From the NCBI GenBank assembly GCA_002495685.1, contig DAGJ01000024.1, positions 24,036 through 88,035 of the forward strand: 64,000 nucleotides of DNA, given 5' to 3'. This document shows, one piece after another, positions 8,488 through 17,511 of this stretch (position 1 is its first letter; each line of letters starts with the position of its first letter). The stretch is from Methanobrevibacter sp. UBA412 (lineage in GTDB: Archaea > Methanobacteriota > Methanobacteria > Methanobacteriales > Methanobacteriaceae). The position numbers and the translations under genes are program-made. Under the pieces are notes generated by a model that did no database searches, was not told the origin of the DNA, and saw only the letters and a program-made list of their open reading frames with translations.

Positions 8488-11400
8488 TTAATAACTAGGT
8501 ATTTCATTGTTGGGAACATTATATTTCTCAATCACATAATAAATACGTTCAGTACTTTTAAGTGAACCTGCTGATACTTCAATAATATTATCACTAGATT
8601 TATATTCTGAAGGATTAAATGTAATAGTCCCTGTTCCATTAGTAATTTCTATTTCGGTTTCAGTTCCATTAACATTGAGTGTGAAAAATAGTGTGAATGT
8701 TGGGAGATTTGTATCTAAAGTATTATTCTTGTAAAAGTTTACATTATATGTTCCAGGTTTTGTACAGGTTATATTAAATGTAATTGGGGTAGTTTTTATT
8801 CTAGGACACATTGTTCCAGCTCCAACAGTACCATTTAAATCCCAAGTTACTAAATGGTTTGTACCATACCAATTTGCACCAATAACAAGTTTTAAACTAT
8901 CATTCCATTGTCCAGGTCCATAAATTCCTTCTGGATTAGCACTCATTTCACCTAAAATCATCATACTAGGTCCTTTAGCATTATTATATATTGCATTATC
9001 TGTAACAACTGGATATATCGCATTTTCTGCTAAATCATAATGTTTCCAAAAAGTAATTCCTTCTAATGCATTTTCACAAATAAGATTTTTAGTTATAGTA
9101 ATGCCGGTACTATAATTAGAATCAATAAGTATTCCAATATAATTATTAATTATACTATTGTTTATTATACTTGCATTTACTCCAGAGTTATTTAGATATA
9201 TACCATAACCTAATGGTCCTTCTGGAACTTCAAGTGTATAATTTCCCACATTTTCATTAATTGTATTATTGAAAACTTTTGTGTTACTTACATTATAATC
9301 ATAGTTTATTCCGTAATTATTTTCTTTTAAAATATTATTATTTACAAAAATATTTTGAGAGTTGTTTAAATAAACTCCATTTTCATATGAACTAATAGTA
9401 TTATATTCTAATACTATATTACTACTATTTAATATGCCAACACCATTTCCGGGCATTATTTTTAAGCCTTTTGCATATTCTGTTTTATATTCAGAATCTA
9501 AAATATTTTTAATACTATTATTACTTAGTTTAATATTGCTAGTATTTTCTATTTTTATACCAGTTCCTTCATAACTTATGAAGTTAAAATTACTTATATT
9601 TGAATTCATTCCTGATTTAGTTATTAAAAATATTTCACTACCATTTATTCCATTTAATGTTGTGTTAATGTTTGTAGTAATGTTTAATGGTTTATTAATT
9701 ATCAAAGAAATGTTATTATAATTTTCACCTAAAAATAGTATATTTGATTCATTATTTGAATCAATTAATTTTTGAATTTCATCATTACTAATATTTTGAG
9801 GAATGTATAATATATTATTTTTATTAATTATAATTTTATTAGTAGTTTCACAAGGTGCATATTTTTCATTTCCCAAATATTCAACTTTAACAGTATAATT
9901 TCCTGGATTAAAATTTATCTGAATTTCACTTACACCCTTTTCATTAGTATACAAAGTATAAGAAATGGACTGATTTCCATTATAAAAAGTTATTAAAAGC
10001 TCTTGATTAACAAGAGCATTGGTATCATTATCAATTAACAATACATTATAATAACTTCCTTTAATAGAATTTAAATCAGATCCAATTAATTTAGTTTTTT
10101 TTTGACTTGTTGTAATAACATTTATAGTAGCACTTGCACTAGAATCAACATATTGACTTGTTTCCCCAAATGAACATTCAGCAGTATATACTCCTGGGTA
10201 GAGGTTAATTTCTAGTTGGTATTCTCCGTTGTTATCGGTTGTTTGCCAGTATATTTTATTAGCGCCTGTTTGCGGGTTAGTTAATTTTAATGCTATGTGT
10301 TGTCCGATTATTGGGTTTCCTTGGTTGTCAGTTAATTTTCCAGTGAAGTTTTGTCCTGCACCGTATATTTCTTTAAAGTCGTTTGCAGTTAAAATAGTAT
10401 CAATACTTTTATTAGTAGGTATATCAGAATCATTTACATTATAAAATGCATATGGTCTATTACCACCATCTAATGACCCCATTCCAGGACCAATAACTGT
10501 AACATTATTTCCAGTCTTTAAAAAACTAGCATTTCTAAAGTCAACTACAGCTGTACCATTATGTATTTCAGTAATACTATAAATATCACCTGTTACAGGG
10601 CTTGTAGCAGTATTATTTTTATTTAAAAAGAATGTCATTTCAACACTGTTAAAATCTGTAGCAACACTTCCATTATTTTTATATACAAAAGAAAATGAAT
10701 AAACACCATTGGATACTTGTGTAATATTTCCAACTATAAGATCTTTATAAGGATTAGCACTTCTTAATTCTCCTGGAGCATAAGATGTACTTCCACAAAA
10801 TAGTTCGCCATAGTAAATATTACTCCATATAAATATTTGTCCAGTTCCAGTAGTATAATGCCCATTACCATCACCTACATAAGTATAAGTATCAGTAGTT
10901 GCATTATAATCATAATCTCCATTATTACTTTTTGTATAAACTGCAGTGAAAACAGCTCTTTGTTTATGGAATCCAAAGAAATTTTGATCGACTATTTGAA
11001 TATTTTGATTTATAAGATTTCTTACACGATAATCATTGAATATTCCATACATTCCATTTTCATATATGAAATTTCCACGAATTAACATATTAGTAATATT
11101 ATTATTAACATATATTCCAGCACCCATTGTGGCACGGCTTTGGTCTTGAATATTTCTATTATAAAAAATTTTATTATTTAATATTTTTACATTATCTGCT
11201 GTACTCGCATTAATTCCATATAAATTAGCAGTAATATTATTCATATCAATTGTGGTTTGTGAAACACCCTCATCCAAACTAATACCATTTAATGTGTTTT
11301 CATGAATATAATTATTTTTAATTAAAGTACTATCTGAATTTTCAAGTATTATTCCTTTAATTGAATTTTTTATGTTTGAATTAGAAATTGTAGTATTTTT

Positions 11401-12036
11401 AGCCCCTTTAATAAGTATGGCTTGTCCATTTGTAGAACTAACAGTACAGTTAGTGATTAATATGTTATTTCCACCATTGATATATATACCATAAGGATCT
11501 ACAATATTTCCGGATTCTACTTCATTTATTAAAGTAAATCCTGAAAGTACAGAATTTGAAGCTTCTGATGTGAAGTAAAATATACCTAATCCATTAGAAC
11601 CTTGAGTATTTGAAGGACAAGTCGACATTGTAGTTCCACAATTACTTATAATATTTAATTGTTTATTAACTATTATATGACAATGTACATAACTTGTTCC
11701 AGTAATAAGGATAGTATCTCCAGCATTTGCTTTGTTAATAGTATCTTGAATAGTTGGATTGTCCATCTGATTTTTACTTGAACCATCTACTATGTAAGTT
11801 GTTCCATTACTTGTTCCAAGTTTATAATTATTAGTTGATTCATTAATATCCTGTGATTCTGTTATTGTATTTATTGAATTTGCAGATATCTCTTGATTAA
11901 TATTTGTATTATTAATATCTTGATTAATACTTGAGTAACTTGCTGTATTATTAATATCTGCAGCCATCACAGAGCTTATAGAAAATATAGAAATTAATAA
12001 AGTTAAAGATATTAATAAGAATATTTTTTTCTCCAT
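8488..12036 (-). CDS. Adhesin-like surface protein, parallel beta-helix plus Ig-like module (1182 aa)
   Basis: A 1182-residue secreted protein. Residues 1-25 are a signal peptide (KKIFLLISLTLLISIF then SSVMAAD). Two right-handed beta-helix regions, at about 75-370 and 760-1050, show Asn-rich turns such as NNILITNCTVSS and NIKLSNNSIKN. Between them, at about 545-640, lies an Ig-like module with YGAGQNFTGKLTDN, and a further Ig-like segment follows. No C-terminal membrane helix, LPXTG-like signal or pseudomurein-binding repeat is apparent, so the means of wall attachment is unknown. Methanobrevibacter genomes encode many such proteins; binding or adhesion is inferred from that. It is convergent with fmdE. 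The start ATG has GAGGAT upstream. Confidence 0.85.
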   Translation of the reverse strand: MEKKIFLLISLTLLISIFSISSVMAADINNTASYSSINQDINNTNINQEISANSINTITESQDINESTNNYKLGTSNGTTYIVDGSSKNQMDNPTIQDTINKANAGDTILITGTSYVHCHIIVNKQLNIISNCGTTMSTCPSNTQGSNGLGIFYFTSEASNSVLSGFTLINEVESGNIVDPYGIYINGGNNILITNCTVSSTNGQAILIKGAKNTTISNSNIKNSIKGIILENSDSTLIKNNYIHENTLNGISLDEGVSQTTIDMNNITANLYGINASTADNVKILNNKIFYNRNIQDQSRATMGAGIYVNNNITNMLIRGNFIYENGMYGIFNDYRVRNLINQNIQIVDQNFFGFHKQRAVFTAVYTKSNNGDYDYNATTDTYTYVGDGNGHYTTGTGQIFIWSNIYYGELFCGSTSYAPGELRSANPYKDLIVGNITQVSNGVYSFSFVYKNNGSVATDFNSVEMTFFLNKNNTATSPVTGDIYSITEIHNGTAVVDFRNASFLKTGNNVTVIGPGMGSLDGGNRPYAFYNVNDSDIPTNKSIDTILTANDFKEIYGAGQNFTGKLTDNQGNPIIGQHIALKLTNPQTGANKIYWQTTDNNGEYQLEINLYPGVYTAECSFGETSQYVDSSASATINVITTSQKKTKLIGSDLNSIKGSYYNVLLIDNDTNALVNQELLITFYNGNQSISYTLYTNEKGVSEIQINFNPGNYTVKVEYLGNEKYAPCETTNKIIINKNNILYIPQNISNDEIQKLIDSNNESNILFLGENYNNISLIINKPLNITTNINTTLNGINGSEIFLITKSGMNSNISNFNFISYEGTGIKIENTSNIKLSNNSIKNILDSEYKTEYAKGLKIMPGNGVGILNSSNIVLEYNTISSYENGVYLNNSQNIFVNNNILKENNYGINYDYNVSNTKVFNNTINENVGNYTLEVPEGPLGYGIYLNNSGVNASIINNSIINNYIGILIDSNYSTGITITKNLICENALEGITFWKHYDLAENAIYPVVTDNAIYNNAKGPSMMILGEMSANPEGIYGPGQWNDSLKLVIGANWYGTNHLVTWDLNGTVGAGTMCPRIKTTPITFNITCTKPGTYNVNFYKNNTLDTNLPTFTLFFTLNVNGTETEIEITNGTGTITFNPSEYKSSDNIIEVSAGSLKSTERIYYVIEKYNVPNNEIPSY
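10130..10397 (-). repeat. Ig-like module shared with the neighbouring adhesin gene
   Basis: This segment encodes LTANDFKEIYGAGQ, KLTDNQGNPIIGQHIALKL and INLYPGVYTAECSF. It aligns with two modules in the next gene (around 12495-12770 and 12180-12450). The subregion at about 10198-10390 is noticeably richer in G and T on the plus strand than its flanks and resembles the neighbour in codon choice. Confidence 0.6.
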
Positions 12037-12104
12037 TATTTATCCTCAAATTTTTTTATTTATATTAAAATTTTATAACACATGTTAAGTTTTTTTGAAA
12101 AAAA

Positions 12105-12153
12105 ATATTCTGATAAAAACAGAACTATTAATTAGTTCTATTTATCAGAATAT
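12105..12153 (-). terminator. Strong bipartite hairpin terminator of adhesin gene 2
   Basis: Outer arms ATATTCTGATAAA (12105-12117) and TTTATCAGAATAT (12141-12153) pair perfectly over 13 bp. Inner arms AGAACTA and TAGTTCT (12121-12127 and 12133-12139) add 7 bp. On the minus strand the hairpin follows the stop codon at 12171 and is followed by a T run (A run at 12098-12104). Confidence 0.75.
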
Positions 12154-12170
12154 AAAGATTTTTATTTTAT

Positions 12171-13976
12171 TTAAGCATTTGTTACAGTAATAGTACCGTC
12201 AACAGATGAGGATGTGTAATAGCTGGTTCCTTCATATGAAACGTTTACTGTGTAACTACCTGCGTATAATTCGATTGGGATTTGGTATGATCCTGTTGTA
12301 TCAGTAGTTCTCCAGTATACTTTGCTTTGTCCGTTACTGTTGGTGAGTTTTATTGCAACATGTTGACCTACAAGTGCTCCGCCGTTTGCAGTTAATGTAC
12401 CGGTTAAGTTTTGAGCAGCACCATAAACTTCAGTTAAATTGTTAACAGTTAAGACTGTTACGGTTTTGTTTTCAGGAGCTTTAACTCCTATGTTAGCAGT
12501 TCCCATACTTGCATTGTATTTAGTGTTTCCTGCGAAACTGTAGGTTACAGTGTAATCTCCAATGTATAAGTTGATTGGTAATTGGATTTGACCGTTTTCA
12601 TCAGTTGTTGTCCAGTAAACTTTACTTTGACCATTACGGCTGAGGTTTAATGCGATATGTTGACCTACTACGTAGTATCCGTTACTATCGGTTAAGGTAG
12701 CAGTGAAGTTTTGTCCGTCACCATAAGTTTCAGTGAAGTTTTCTGCGGTTAATTTTGTGTTACTGTATGGGTTAGTTATGATTACAGTACCATTAGTACT
12801 GTTTCCTTCCCAATCTGCTTGGAAATATTTGTATGGTGTAACGTTATTGTATGCATTGTTTGCTAATGTGATTGCACCAGTTACATCTAAGGATGTAGCT
12901 TTGTTGTATATTTCAAATGCAGTAATTTGAGCTGGGTCTTGACCTTCAGCTGCAGAGAATATATTATTTGTAATTGTTATATTACCTATTGGGCTTGGGT
13001 ATCCATGTGCGGTGTTACTTGCTTCAGAGTAAATAACAGTGCTTCCCCATTGGTTAACTTTTAAGTTTTTGAATGTGTTGTTTATAATAGTTGTTGTGGT
13101 TGCAGATTTGGTAAGAGAAATTGCATCAGCTATTCCACTATCAAAAGTGTTACCTTTAACTGTTATGTAACCTACTCCACCACCGAAGTACATTCCATAG
13201 GAAGCATTATAGAAGTAATTGTTAATAACTTGAACATATTGAGCATTAGATGCTACAGATATTGCATCAAGTACATTTCCTTCAACAACACTATTTTGAA
13301 TGGTGATATTGTTACCACCCATTATGTTTACTGCTTTATCTCCTTTTTCTTTATTTCCGTCGTGAGTTATTTTTTCTGTTACACCTGTGAAGTAACAATT
13401 TGTTACTAAACAGTTAGTACATCTACCAAAGTAAACTCCACTTGCTCCATTATAAAAGGAACAGTTAGAAATTGCTATATCTTTTACACTATTTGAGTAA
13501 ATTCCATAACCATTATCATTTGCTTTAGAAGCATTGTTTTGTGTCATGTGGAAGGATATTCCACTTATTGTTGTTCCATCAGGGGTAGTAGTGTTACCTG
13601 CAATTATATTGAATATTGAGTTACTGTTACCATCACCTAAACCGTAAATATTAGTTTGGTTGTTTCCAGCACCACTAATATATAATTGTTTAGTAATGTT
13701 TACTTGATCAATATCTTTATAATCACCTGCAGCAAACTGAATACTATCTCCAGCATTTGCATTATCAATTATTCCTTGTATAGTACTAGTATTAGAACCA
13801 GATGTTATATTATAACTTTGACTTGCTGAAACAGTTGATACATCATTGATTGCTAAATTTGAAGCATCATTTGAAACAGTAGTATCATTTGCTATATCTG
13901 CAGCAGAAACAGCAGAGACAGTTACAGTTAATAATACTAATAATACTAATGGAAGTAATATTTTTTTGTAATCCAT
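12171..13976 (-). CDS. Adhesin-like surface protein, beta-helix plus two Ig-like modules (601 aa)
   Basis: A 601-residue secreted protein. The signal peptide MDYKKILLPLVLLVLLTVTV ends near SAVSAAD. A right-handed beta-helix with SISNCSFYNGASGVYFG-like turns occupies about residues 65-390. Two Ig-like modules of about 90 residues follow (TAENFTETYGDGQNFTATL and TVNNLTEVYGAAQNLTGTL, each ending in a YTV or YTVNVSY strand). The ATG at 13976 is preferred over an in-frame start at 14015 because GGAG lies 11 nt upstream and the signal peptide then begins normally. It is GC-richer than its neighbours, which fits a well-expressed gene. No membrane anchor is visible. Confidence 0.85.
   Translation of the reverse strand: MDYKKILLPLVLLVLLTVTVSAVSAADIANDTTVSNDASNLAINDVSTVSASQSYNITSGSNTSTIQGIIDNANAGDSIQFAAGDYKDIDQVNITKQLYISGAGNNQTNIYGLGDGNSNSIFNIIAGNTTTPDGTTISGISFHMTQNNASKANDNGYGIYSNSVKDIAISNCSFYNGASGVYFGRCTNCLVTNCYFTGVTEKITHDGNKEKGDKAVNIMGGNNITIQNSVVEGNVLDAISVASNAQYVQVINNYFYNASYGMYFGGGVGYITVKGNTFDSGIADAISLTKSATTTTIINNTFKNLKVNQWGSTVIYSEASNTAHGYPSPIGNITITNNIFSAAEGQDPAQITAFEIYNKATSLDVTGAITLANNAYNNVTPYKYFQADWEGNSTNGTVIITNPYSNTKLTAENFTETYGDGQNFTATLTDSNGYYVVGQHIALNLSRNGQSKVYWTTTDENGQIQLPINLYIGDYTVTYSFAGNTKYNASMGTANIGVKAPENKTVTVLTVNNLTEVYGAAQNLTGTLTANGGALVGQHVAIKLTNSNGQSKVYWRTTDTTGSYQIPIELYAGSYTVNVSYEGTSYYTSSSVDGTITVTNA
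12180..12770 (-). repeat. Tandem Ig-like domain repeat within adhesin gene 2
   Basis: Two consecutive modules of about 270-290 bp encode related 90-residue domains with the order YG-GQN-FT/LT, VGQH-A, VYW-TTD, and Y-G-YTV-SY. The same module occurs once in the 1182-residue neighbour. This suggests domain shuffling or recombination between adjacent adhesin genes. Confidence 0.65.
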
Positions 13977-14193
13977 TATTTTTTTTCTCCATTTAAATTT
14001 TTTAAAAATTAACACTAATATTACTAAAAAAATAATTTTTAATCATTATTTTTTCCATAAATAATATCCAATATTTAAGAATATAAATTCTTTAATTTCA
14101 GAATAAAAAAATAGTTGTAATCTTTAAAAATATCCACTATTTTTTACTTTAAATTTTTTATTAATATTAGTATTAATTATATATACACGTTAT

Positions 14194-14216
14194 GAATATA
14201 AATGTTTTTCGAAAAA
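14194..14216 (-). promoter_or_regulatory. BRE/TATA promoter toward adhesin gene 2
   Basis: On the minus strand TTCGAAAAAC precedes TTTATATTC. The BRE part lies in the palindrome TTTTTCGAAAAA. A start about 25 bp downstream would give a leader of roughly 195 nt. A second TATA-like run, TATATATAAT, lies slightly downstream and is an alternative. Confidence 0.4.
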
Positions 14217-14490
14217 ATTTAGATTGACAAATTTTTTTTAATAATTGAGACTTGACCATAAATATATTTTTCAATGAAAAATTTCTTGAATTTGTAATCT
14301 AAGAATTTTTAGAATGATTTAATTATTAATTCTTTTAAATATTTATAAATAAATTAAATTATTGGTTTTAAACAATTTTACATAAGATAAGTGCTATTTT
14401 TATTTGTATATATTCGTTTAATTTCATATTTTAATTTTAATTTTAAAATATTATTTTTAATATTTCCTCAAAAAAATTGTTTAACTATTT

Positions 14491-14508
14491 TCGAAAGGTA
14501 TATATATG
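14491..14508 (+). promoter_or_regulatory. BRE/TATA promoter for adhesin gene 3
   Basis: TCGAAAGG directly precedes TATATATATG, a good archaeal BRE-TATA pair. The expected transcription start near 14533 leaves a leader of about 60 nt before the ribosome binding site at 14583. Confidence 0.55.
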
Positions 14509-14582
14509 TATATCAAAGAAAGATTTTATTAAATATTAATATAATGTAATAAGTTTGTGGAATTTAAAAATTTATTTTTTTA

Positions 14583-14599
14583 AGGAGGTGAAAAACCTG
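14583..14599 (+). promoter_or_regulatory. Ribosome binding site selecting a CTG start codon
   Basis: AGGAGGTGA at 14583-14591 is a perfect complement to the archaeal 16S 3' end. Five nucleotides later comes CTG at 14597-14599. No ATG is available at that distance; the in-frame GTG at 14588 lies inside the site, and TTG at 14555 is upstream of it. Confidence 0.6.
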
Positions 14600-16459
14600 A
14601 ATAATAAATTTACTAAATTATCAATCATATTGGTATTTTTCACTATATTATTAATAAACACAGGATTTGTTATGGCACAACCATTAAATGAAAATAATAT
14701 TTCTACAAATTCAAGTTTAAATAGTATATTAAATCAAAATTCACAAGTTAATATAACTAATGAGTCTGATATTTCACTTGATGAAAATAATACTCAATAT
14801 TCAAATAGTATACTTTCTGAAAATTTAATTTCAAATAGTTCAAATATTGTTTATATTGGAGACCAATCATCATATAATAATTCAAATAAAACATTCAATG
14901 ATTTTATTCAAAATGTTTTGGATTCATCACCTGCAGGATCTACTTTCATTTTTAATGGAAGTTATTATCATGGATTAAATTTAATAATTAATAAACCATC
15001 AAACTTAGTAAGTTATGGTACAGTTATTAATTCTTCATCTAATAATCCAGTTTTTACAGTAACTGAAAATGCATCTAGTACAAATATTACAGGATTTAAA
15101 ATTATTTCTGATGGTGATGGAATTTTTATTAATGGTGCTAATTATGTTTCAATAATTAATAATATAATTTCCACTAATGGAAATGGAATTTATGGAATAA
15201 ATGCTCATAATTTACTTATTATGAATAATACGATTACGAATAATGCTAAAAACGGTATTTACTTAGATAATATTGAAAATTCTATTATAAAAAAGAATTA
15301 TATCTCATTTAACAAGATAGATGGTTTATATTTAACTAATTCCAAAAATATTGAAATATTAAAAAATACATTTTATTCAAATGAAGAAGGAATTAAAGTA
15401 GATAAAAATGTAGATTCATTAAATATAACAAATAATATCTTTAATAATAATGGTGGTGTATCTAAAAAGTATGCTATTGTATTTAATTCTATATCTAATG
15501 TAAACCTTAAAAATAATACTTTTAATGATAATGGAAATGGTATCAATATTAATGCAGAGACTAATAATTTTAAAATAGTGAGTAACTCTTTCACTGGTGG
15601 AAATATTGGTGTCAATTTTGGTGCAAATTATAAAAAAGTTTCAAAAGGTTTAACTTTGGAATATAATGCTTTTCAAAAAGGAACTGGGCACTGTTTAGAA
15701 GCTAGAGATAGTATTTATGAAGAACTTGGCGGAATTGTTGTTGGAGCTAATTGGTTTAATGGAAATACAAATAATGGATTTATTTGTCCAAGAATTCAAG
15801 CAGGAATTATTCAAGCAAGTTTAACACAATCAGGATCCAATACTTTTAATGTCATATATACTTATAATGGACAAATTGTTACAAATTTAGCAAGTTTTGT
15901 TGCTACAGTATTTGTTAATGGTGTAGGTCAACAAATGTCTGTAAGTCAAGGTTCAGGAACTTTCACTGTATCTGGTGGAGTGGGATCTTCAGCTAATGTT
16001 AATTTTGGAGGTTCAACAGAATCATTTAATGTTAATGTTCAAGAATGGAAAGATAATAATAATCAAAATCAGAATAATAATTCTAATAATAATAGTAATG
16101 GCACAACTACTAATTCAGGTAGTGGATCTCAAGGTTCTAGTACAAGTAGTGGTTCTAATTCAGGAACTTCTAGTGGTAGTGTGAGTTTAACTGGTAATAC
16201 TATTTCAAGTACTAGTTCTAGCGGTGAAAGCTCTAGTAGTTCTTCTAGTTCAAGTTCTAGTAGCTCTTCTAGTGCAGGTAAAACATCACAAGCTTCTTCA
16301 ACTGCTGCTAATTCTCCAGTTACAAAAGCTTTAAGTTTAGATGAAGATTCATTTAGAGTTTTAGGTATTCCAAGTTTATTATTACTAATAATAATTGCAA
16401 TTGGTTTTTATTATCGTGAGTACATCATAAGATTCTTGAAAAATGATTTAAAAATTTAA
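14597..16459 (+). CDS. Adhesin-like membrane-anchored beta-helix protein with Ser-rich stalk
   Basis: About 620 residues. If started at the CTG, the protein opens with a normal signal peptide (NNKFTKLSIILVFFTILLI, then GFVMAQP). A parallel beta-helix follows (about residues 90-380, for example NYVSIINNIISTNGNGIYGI), then an Ig-like strand region and a long Asn/Ser/Thr/Gly-rich stalk (about 470-570). The C-terminus is a single membrane helix (IPSLLLLIIIAIGFYY) with a basic tail. The anchor distinguishes it from the two other adhesins. It points toward the membrane/ExbB/DUF2149 genes 320 bp downstream, so it could be the surface partner of that module; this is inference. Confidence 0.8.
   Translation: MNNKFTKLSIILVFFTILLINTGFVMAQPLNENNISTNSSLNSILNQNSQVNITNESDISLDENNTQYSNSILSENLISNSSNIVYIGDQSSYNNSNKTFNDFIQNVLDSSPAGSTFIFNGSYYHGLNLIINKPSNLVSYGTVINSSSNNPVFTVTENASSTNITGFKIISDGDGIFINGANYVSIINNIISTNGNGIYGINAHNLLIMNNTITNNAKNGIYLDNIENSIIKKNYISFNKIDGLYLTNSKNIEILKNTFYSNEEGIKVDKNVDSLNITNNIFNNNGGVSKKYAIVFNSISNVNLKNNTFNDNGNGININAETNNFKIVSNSFTGGNIGVNFGANYKKVSKGLTLEYNAFQKGTGHCLEARDSIYEELGGIVVGANWFNGNTNNGFICPRIQAGIIQASLTQSGSNTFNVIYTYNGQIVTNLASFVATVFVNGVGQQMSVSQGSGTFTVSGGVGSSANVNFGGSTESFNVNVQEWKDNNNQNQNNNSNNNSNGTTTNSGSGSQGSSTSSGSNSGTSSGSVSLTGNTISSTSSSGESSSSSSSSSSSSSSSAGKTSQASSTAANSPVTKALSLDEDSFRVLGIPSLLLLIIIAIGFYYREYIIRFLKNDLKI
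16110..16290 (+). repeat. Low-complexity Ser/Gly/Thr coding repeat
   Basis: Imperfect AGT/TCT serine-codon reiterations (for example AGTTCTTCTAGTTC) encode the Ser-rich stalk before the membrane anchor. This is the only long serine tract in the window and is likely to be length-variable between strains. Confidence 0.7.
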
Positions 16460-16777
16460 ATTTAATTTTCATATTTTTTCTTTTTTATTTTTTTAGTATA
16501 AATTTTTCATAGAATAATTTTCGTTATGAATTTAATTACATGCCGATTCGGCTTTTAATGAAAAAACCATTTAAAAAAAAGCTTTTTAATGTCTTATTCT
16601 TTTAATTATTTAATATTTATTAATATTTTTTATATTTAATCATAGTCGCTCTTTTGTTTTTATATTAACCTTCATAAATTTTAAATATATTTTTTTAAAG
16701 AATTTAAATTTAAGAAAACTTTTATATAATATTACCGATTAAATAAATTATATTATAATAGAAAAATGTGATAAAAA
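16460..16777. other. 318 bp intergenic region upstream of membrane-module genes
   Basis: No gene was recognised. There is a short inverted repeat GCCGATTCGGC at 16542-16552 followed by four T (weak terminator or operator). A promoter-like AAGAAAAC plus TTTATATAA lies at 16713-16729, about 50 bp before the ATG at 16778. Confidence 0.55.
16713..16729 (+). promoter_or_regulatory. BRE/TATA promoter of the ExbB/DUF2149 module
   Basis: AAGAAAACT followed by TTTATATAA fits the archaeal BRE-TATA arrangement. The predicted transcription start is near 16750, giving a short leader to the GTGATAAAAAATG translation start at 16778. This suggests the three genes are transcribed apart from the adhesin. Confidence 0.45.
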
Positions 16778-17458
16778 ATGTTAAATTTAATTTGGTATTA
16801 TTTAATAATTATTTTAATTTTATTTGCTATTAACTTTGGATTATTGTTGGATGTTGCAAAATTAAATTTTAAAAAGTCTATTACCTTTTCGGTTATTTAC
16901 TCAATATTAATATTTATCATGTCTGTAATTGCATTAAATTATGGTAGTTTATTAACATTTTTTAGTAAGATTATTCCATATGTCCTATTTACAGTTGGAT
17001 TAATTCTCTTAATTTTAATTATGTTTTATTTATATAAATGGAATAAAAATGAGGTTAAAGCAAAAATTAACTCATTAATACTTTTAATTACCATAATCTG
17101 CCAATTTACATTAATATTTTCATTAGTTGCTATATGGAATCCTCAAAGTTCAATATTTTTCAATGCTGGAATTGTTTCTATAATATTTTTAATAATGTCT
17201 ATATTATCTTCATGGATTTTAAAAAATGCTATTAAACAAATTCCTGGAGGAATTAGTGAATTTATAATTTTAGAATCAATTTTAGTCATGATCTTTGGTT
17301 TGACTTTTAATTGTGTTAAAGGGTTAAATTATGAAGATTTTACTCCTTTTACAATATTAACTCCGACATATGAAGTTATAATGTTAATTATTGGAATTAT
17401 ATCATTAATCATTGTAGGAGTATTTCTTAATGATTATAGTTTAAAGAAAAATCAATAA
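16778..17458 (+). CDS. Polytopic membrane protein, DUF2162-like predicted transporter
   Basis: A 226-residue integral membrane protein with about seven hydrophobic helices (for example YYLIIILILFAINFGLLLDV, then IIPYVLFTVGLILLILIMFY). I recognise no catalytic motif. By position before an ExbB-type channel and a DUF2149 gene it fits the methanogen DUF2162 predicted transporters, but this assignment is contextual rather than motif-based. GTGAT precedes the ATG. Confidence 0.6.
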   Translation: MLNLIWYYLIIILILFAINFGLLLDVAKLNFKKSITFSVIYSILIFIMSVIALNYGSLLTFFSKIIPYVLFTVGLILLILIMFYLYKWNKNEVKAKINSLILLITIICQFTLIFSLVAIWNPQSSIFFNAGIVSIIFLIMSILSSWILKNAIKQIPGGISEFIILESILVMIFGLTFNCVKGLNYEDFTPFTILTPTYEVIMLIIGIISLIIVGVFLNDYSLKKNQ

Positions 17459-17511
17459 ATATAATATAAATATTGTTTTAATTTTTTATAAAAAAATGGA
17501 GAAAATTTATA

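Larger units (their letters stand above)
13977..14596. other. 620 bp divergent promoter region between adhesin genes
   Basis: No ORF or RNA gene was recognised here. The region contains a minus-strand promoter at about 14194-14216 and a plus-strand promoter at 14491-14508, both with TTTTCGAAA next to a TATA box. Leaders would be long: about 200 nt toward adhesin 2 and about 65 nt toward adhesin 3. Confidence 0.6.

Noticed and set aside
10229..10444. Plus-strand ORF opposite the adhesin gene
   Set aside because: The minus-strand frame encodes a complete beta-helix/Ig-like protein with signal peptide and ribosome binding site. The plus frame is a shadow.
8488..16459. Adhesin block as an integrated mobile element
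   Set aside because: I found no integrase, transposase, terminal repeats or att-like duplications around it. Base composition differs only within the well-expressed adhesin modules.
16542..16552. GCCGATTCGGC inverted repeat as a terminator or operator of its own
   Set aside because: Arms of only four to five bases and four following T are weak. I mention it in the intergenic entry but do not call it.
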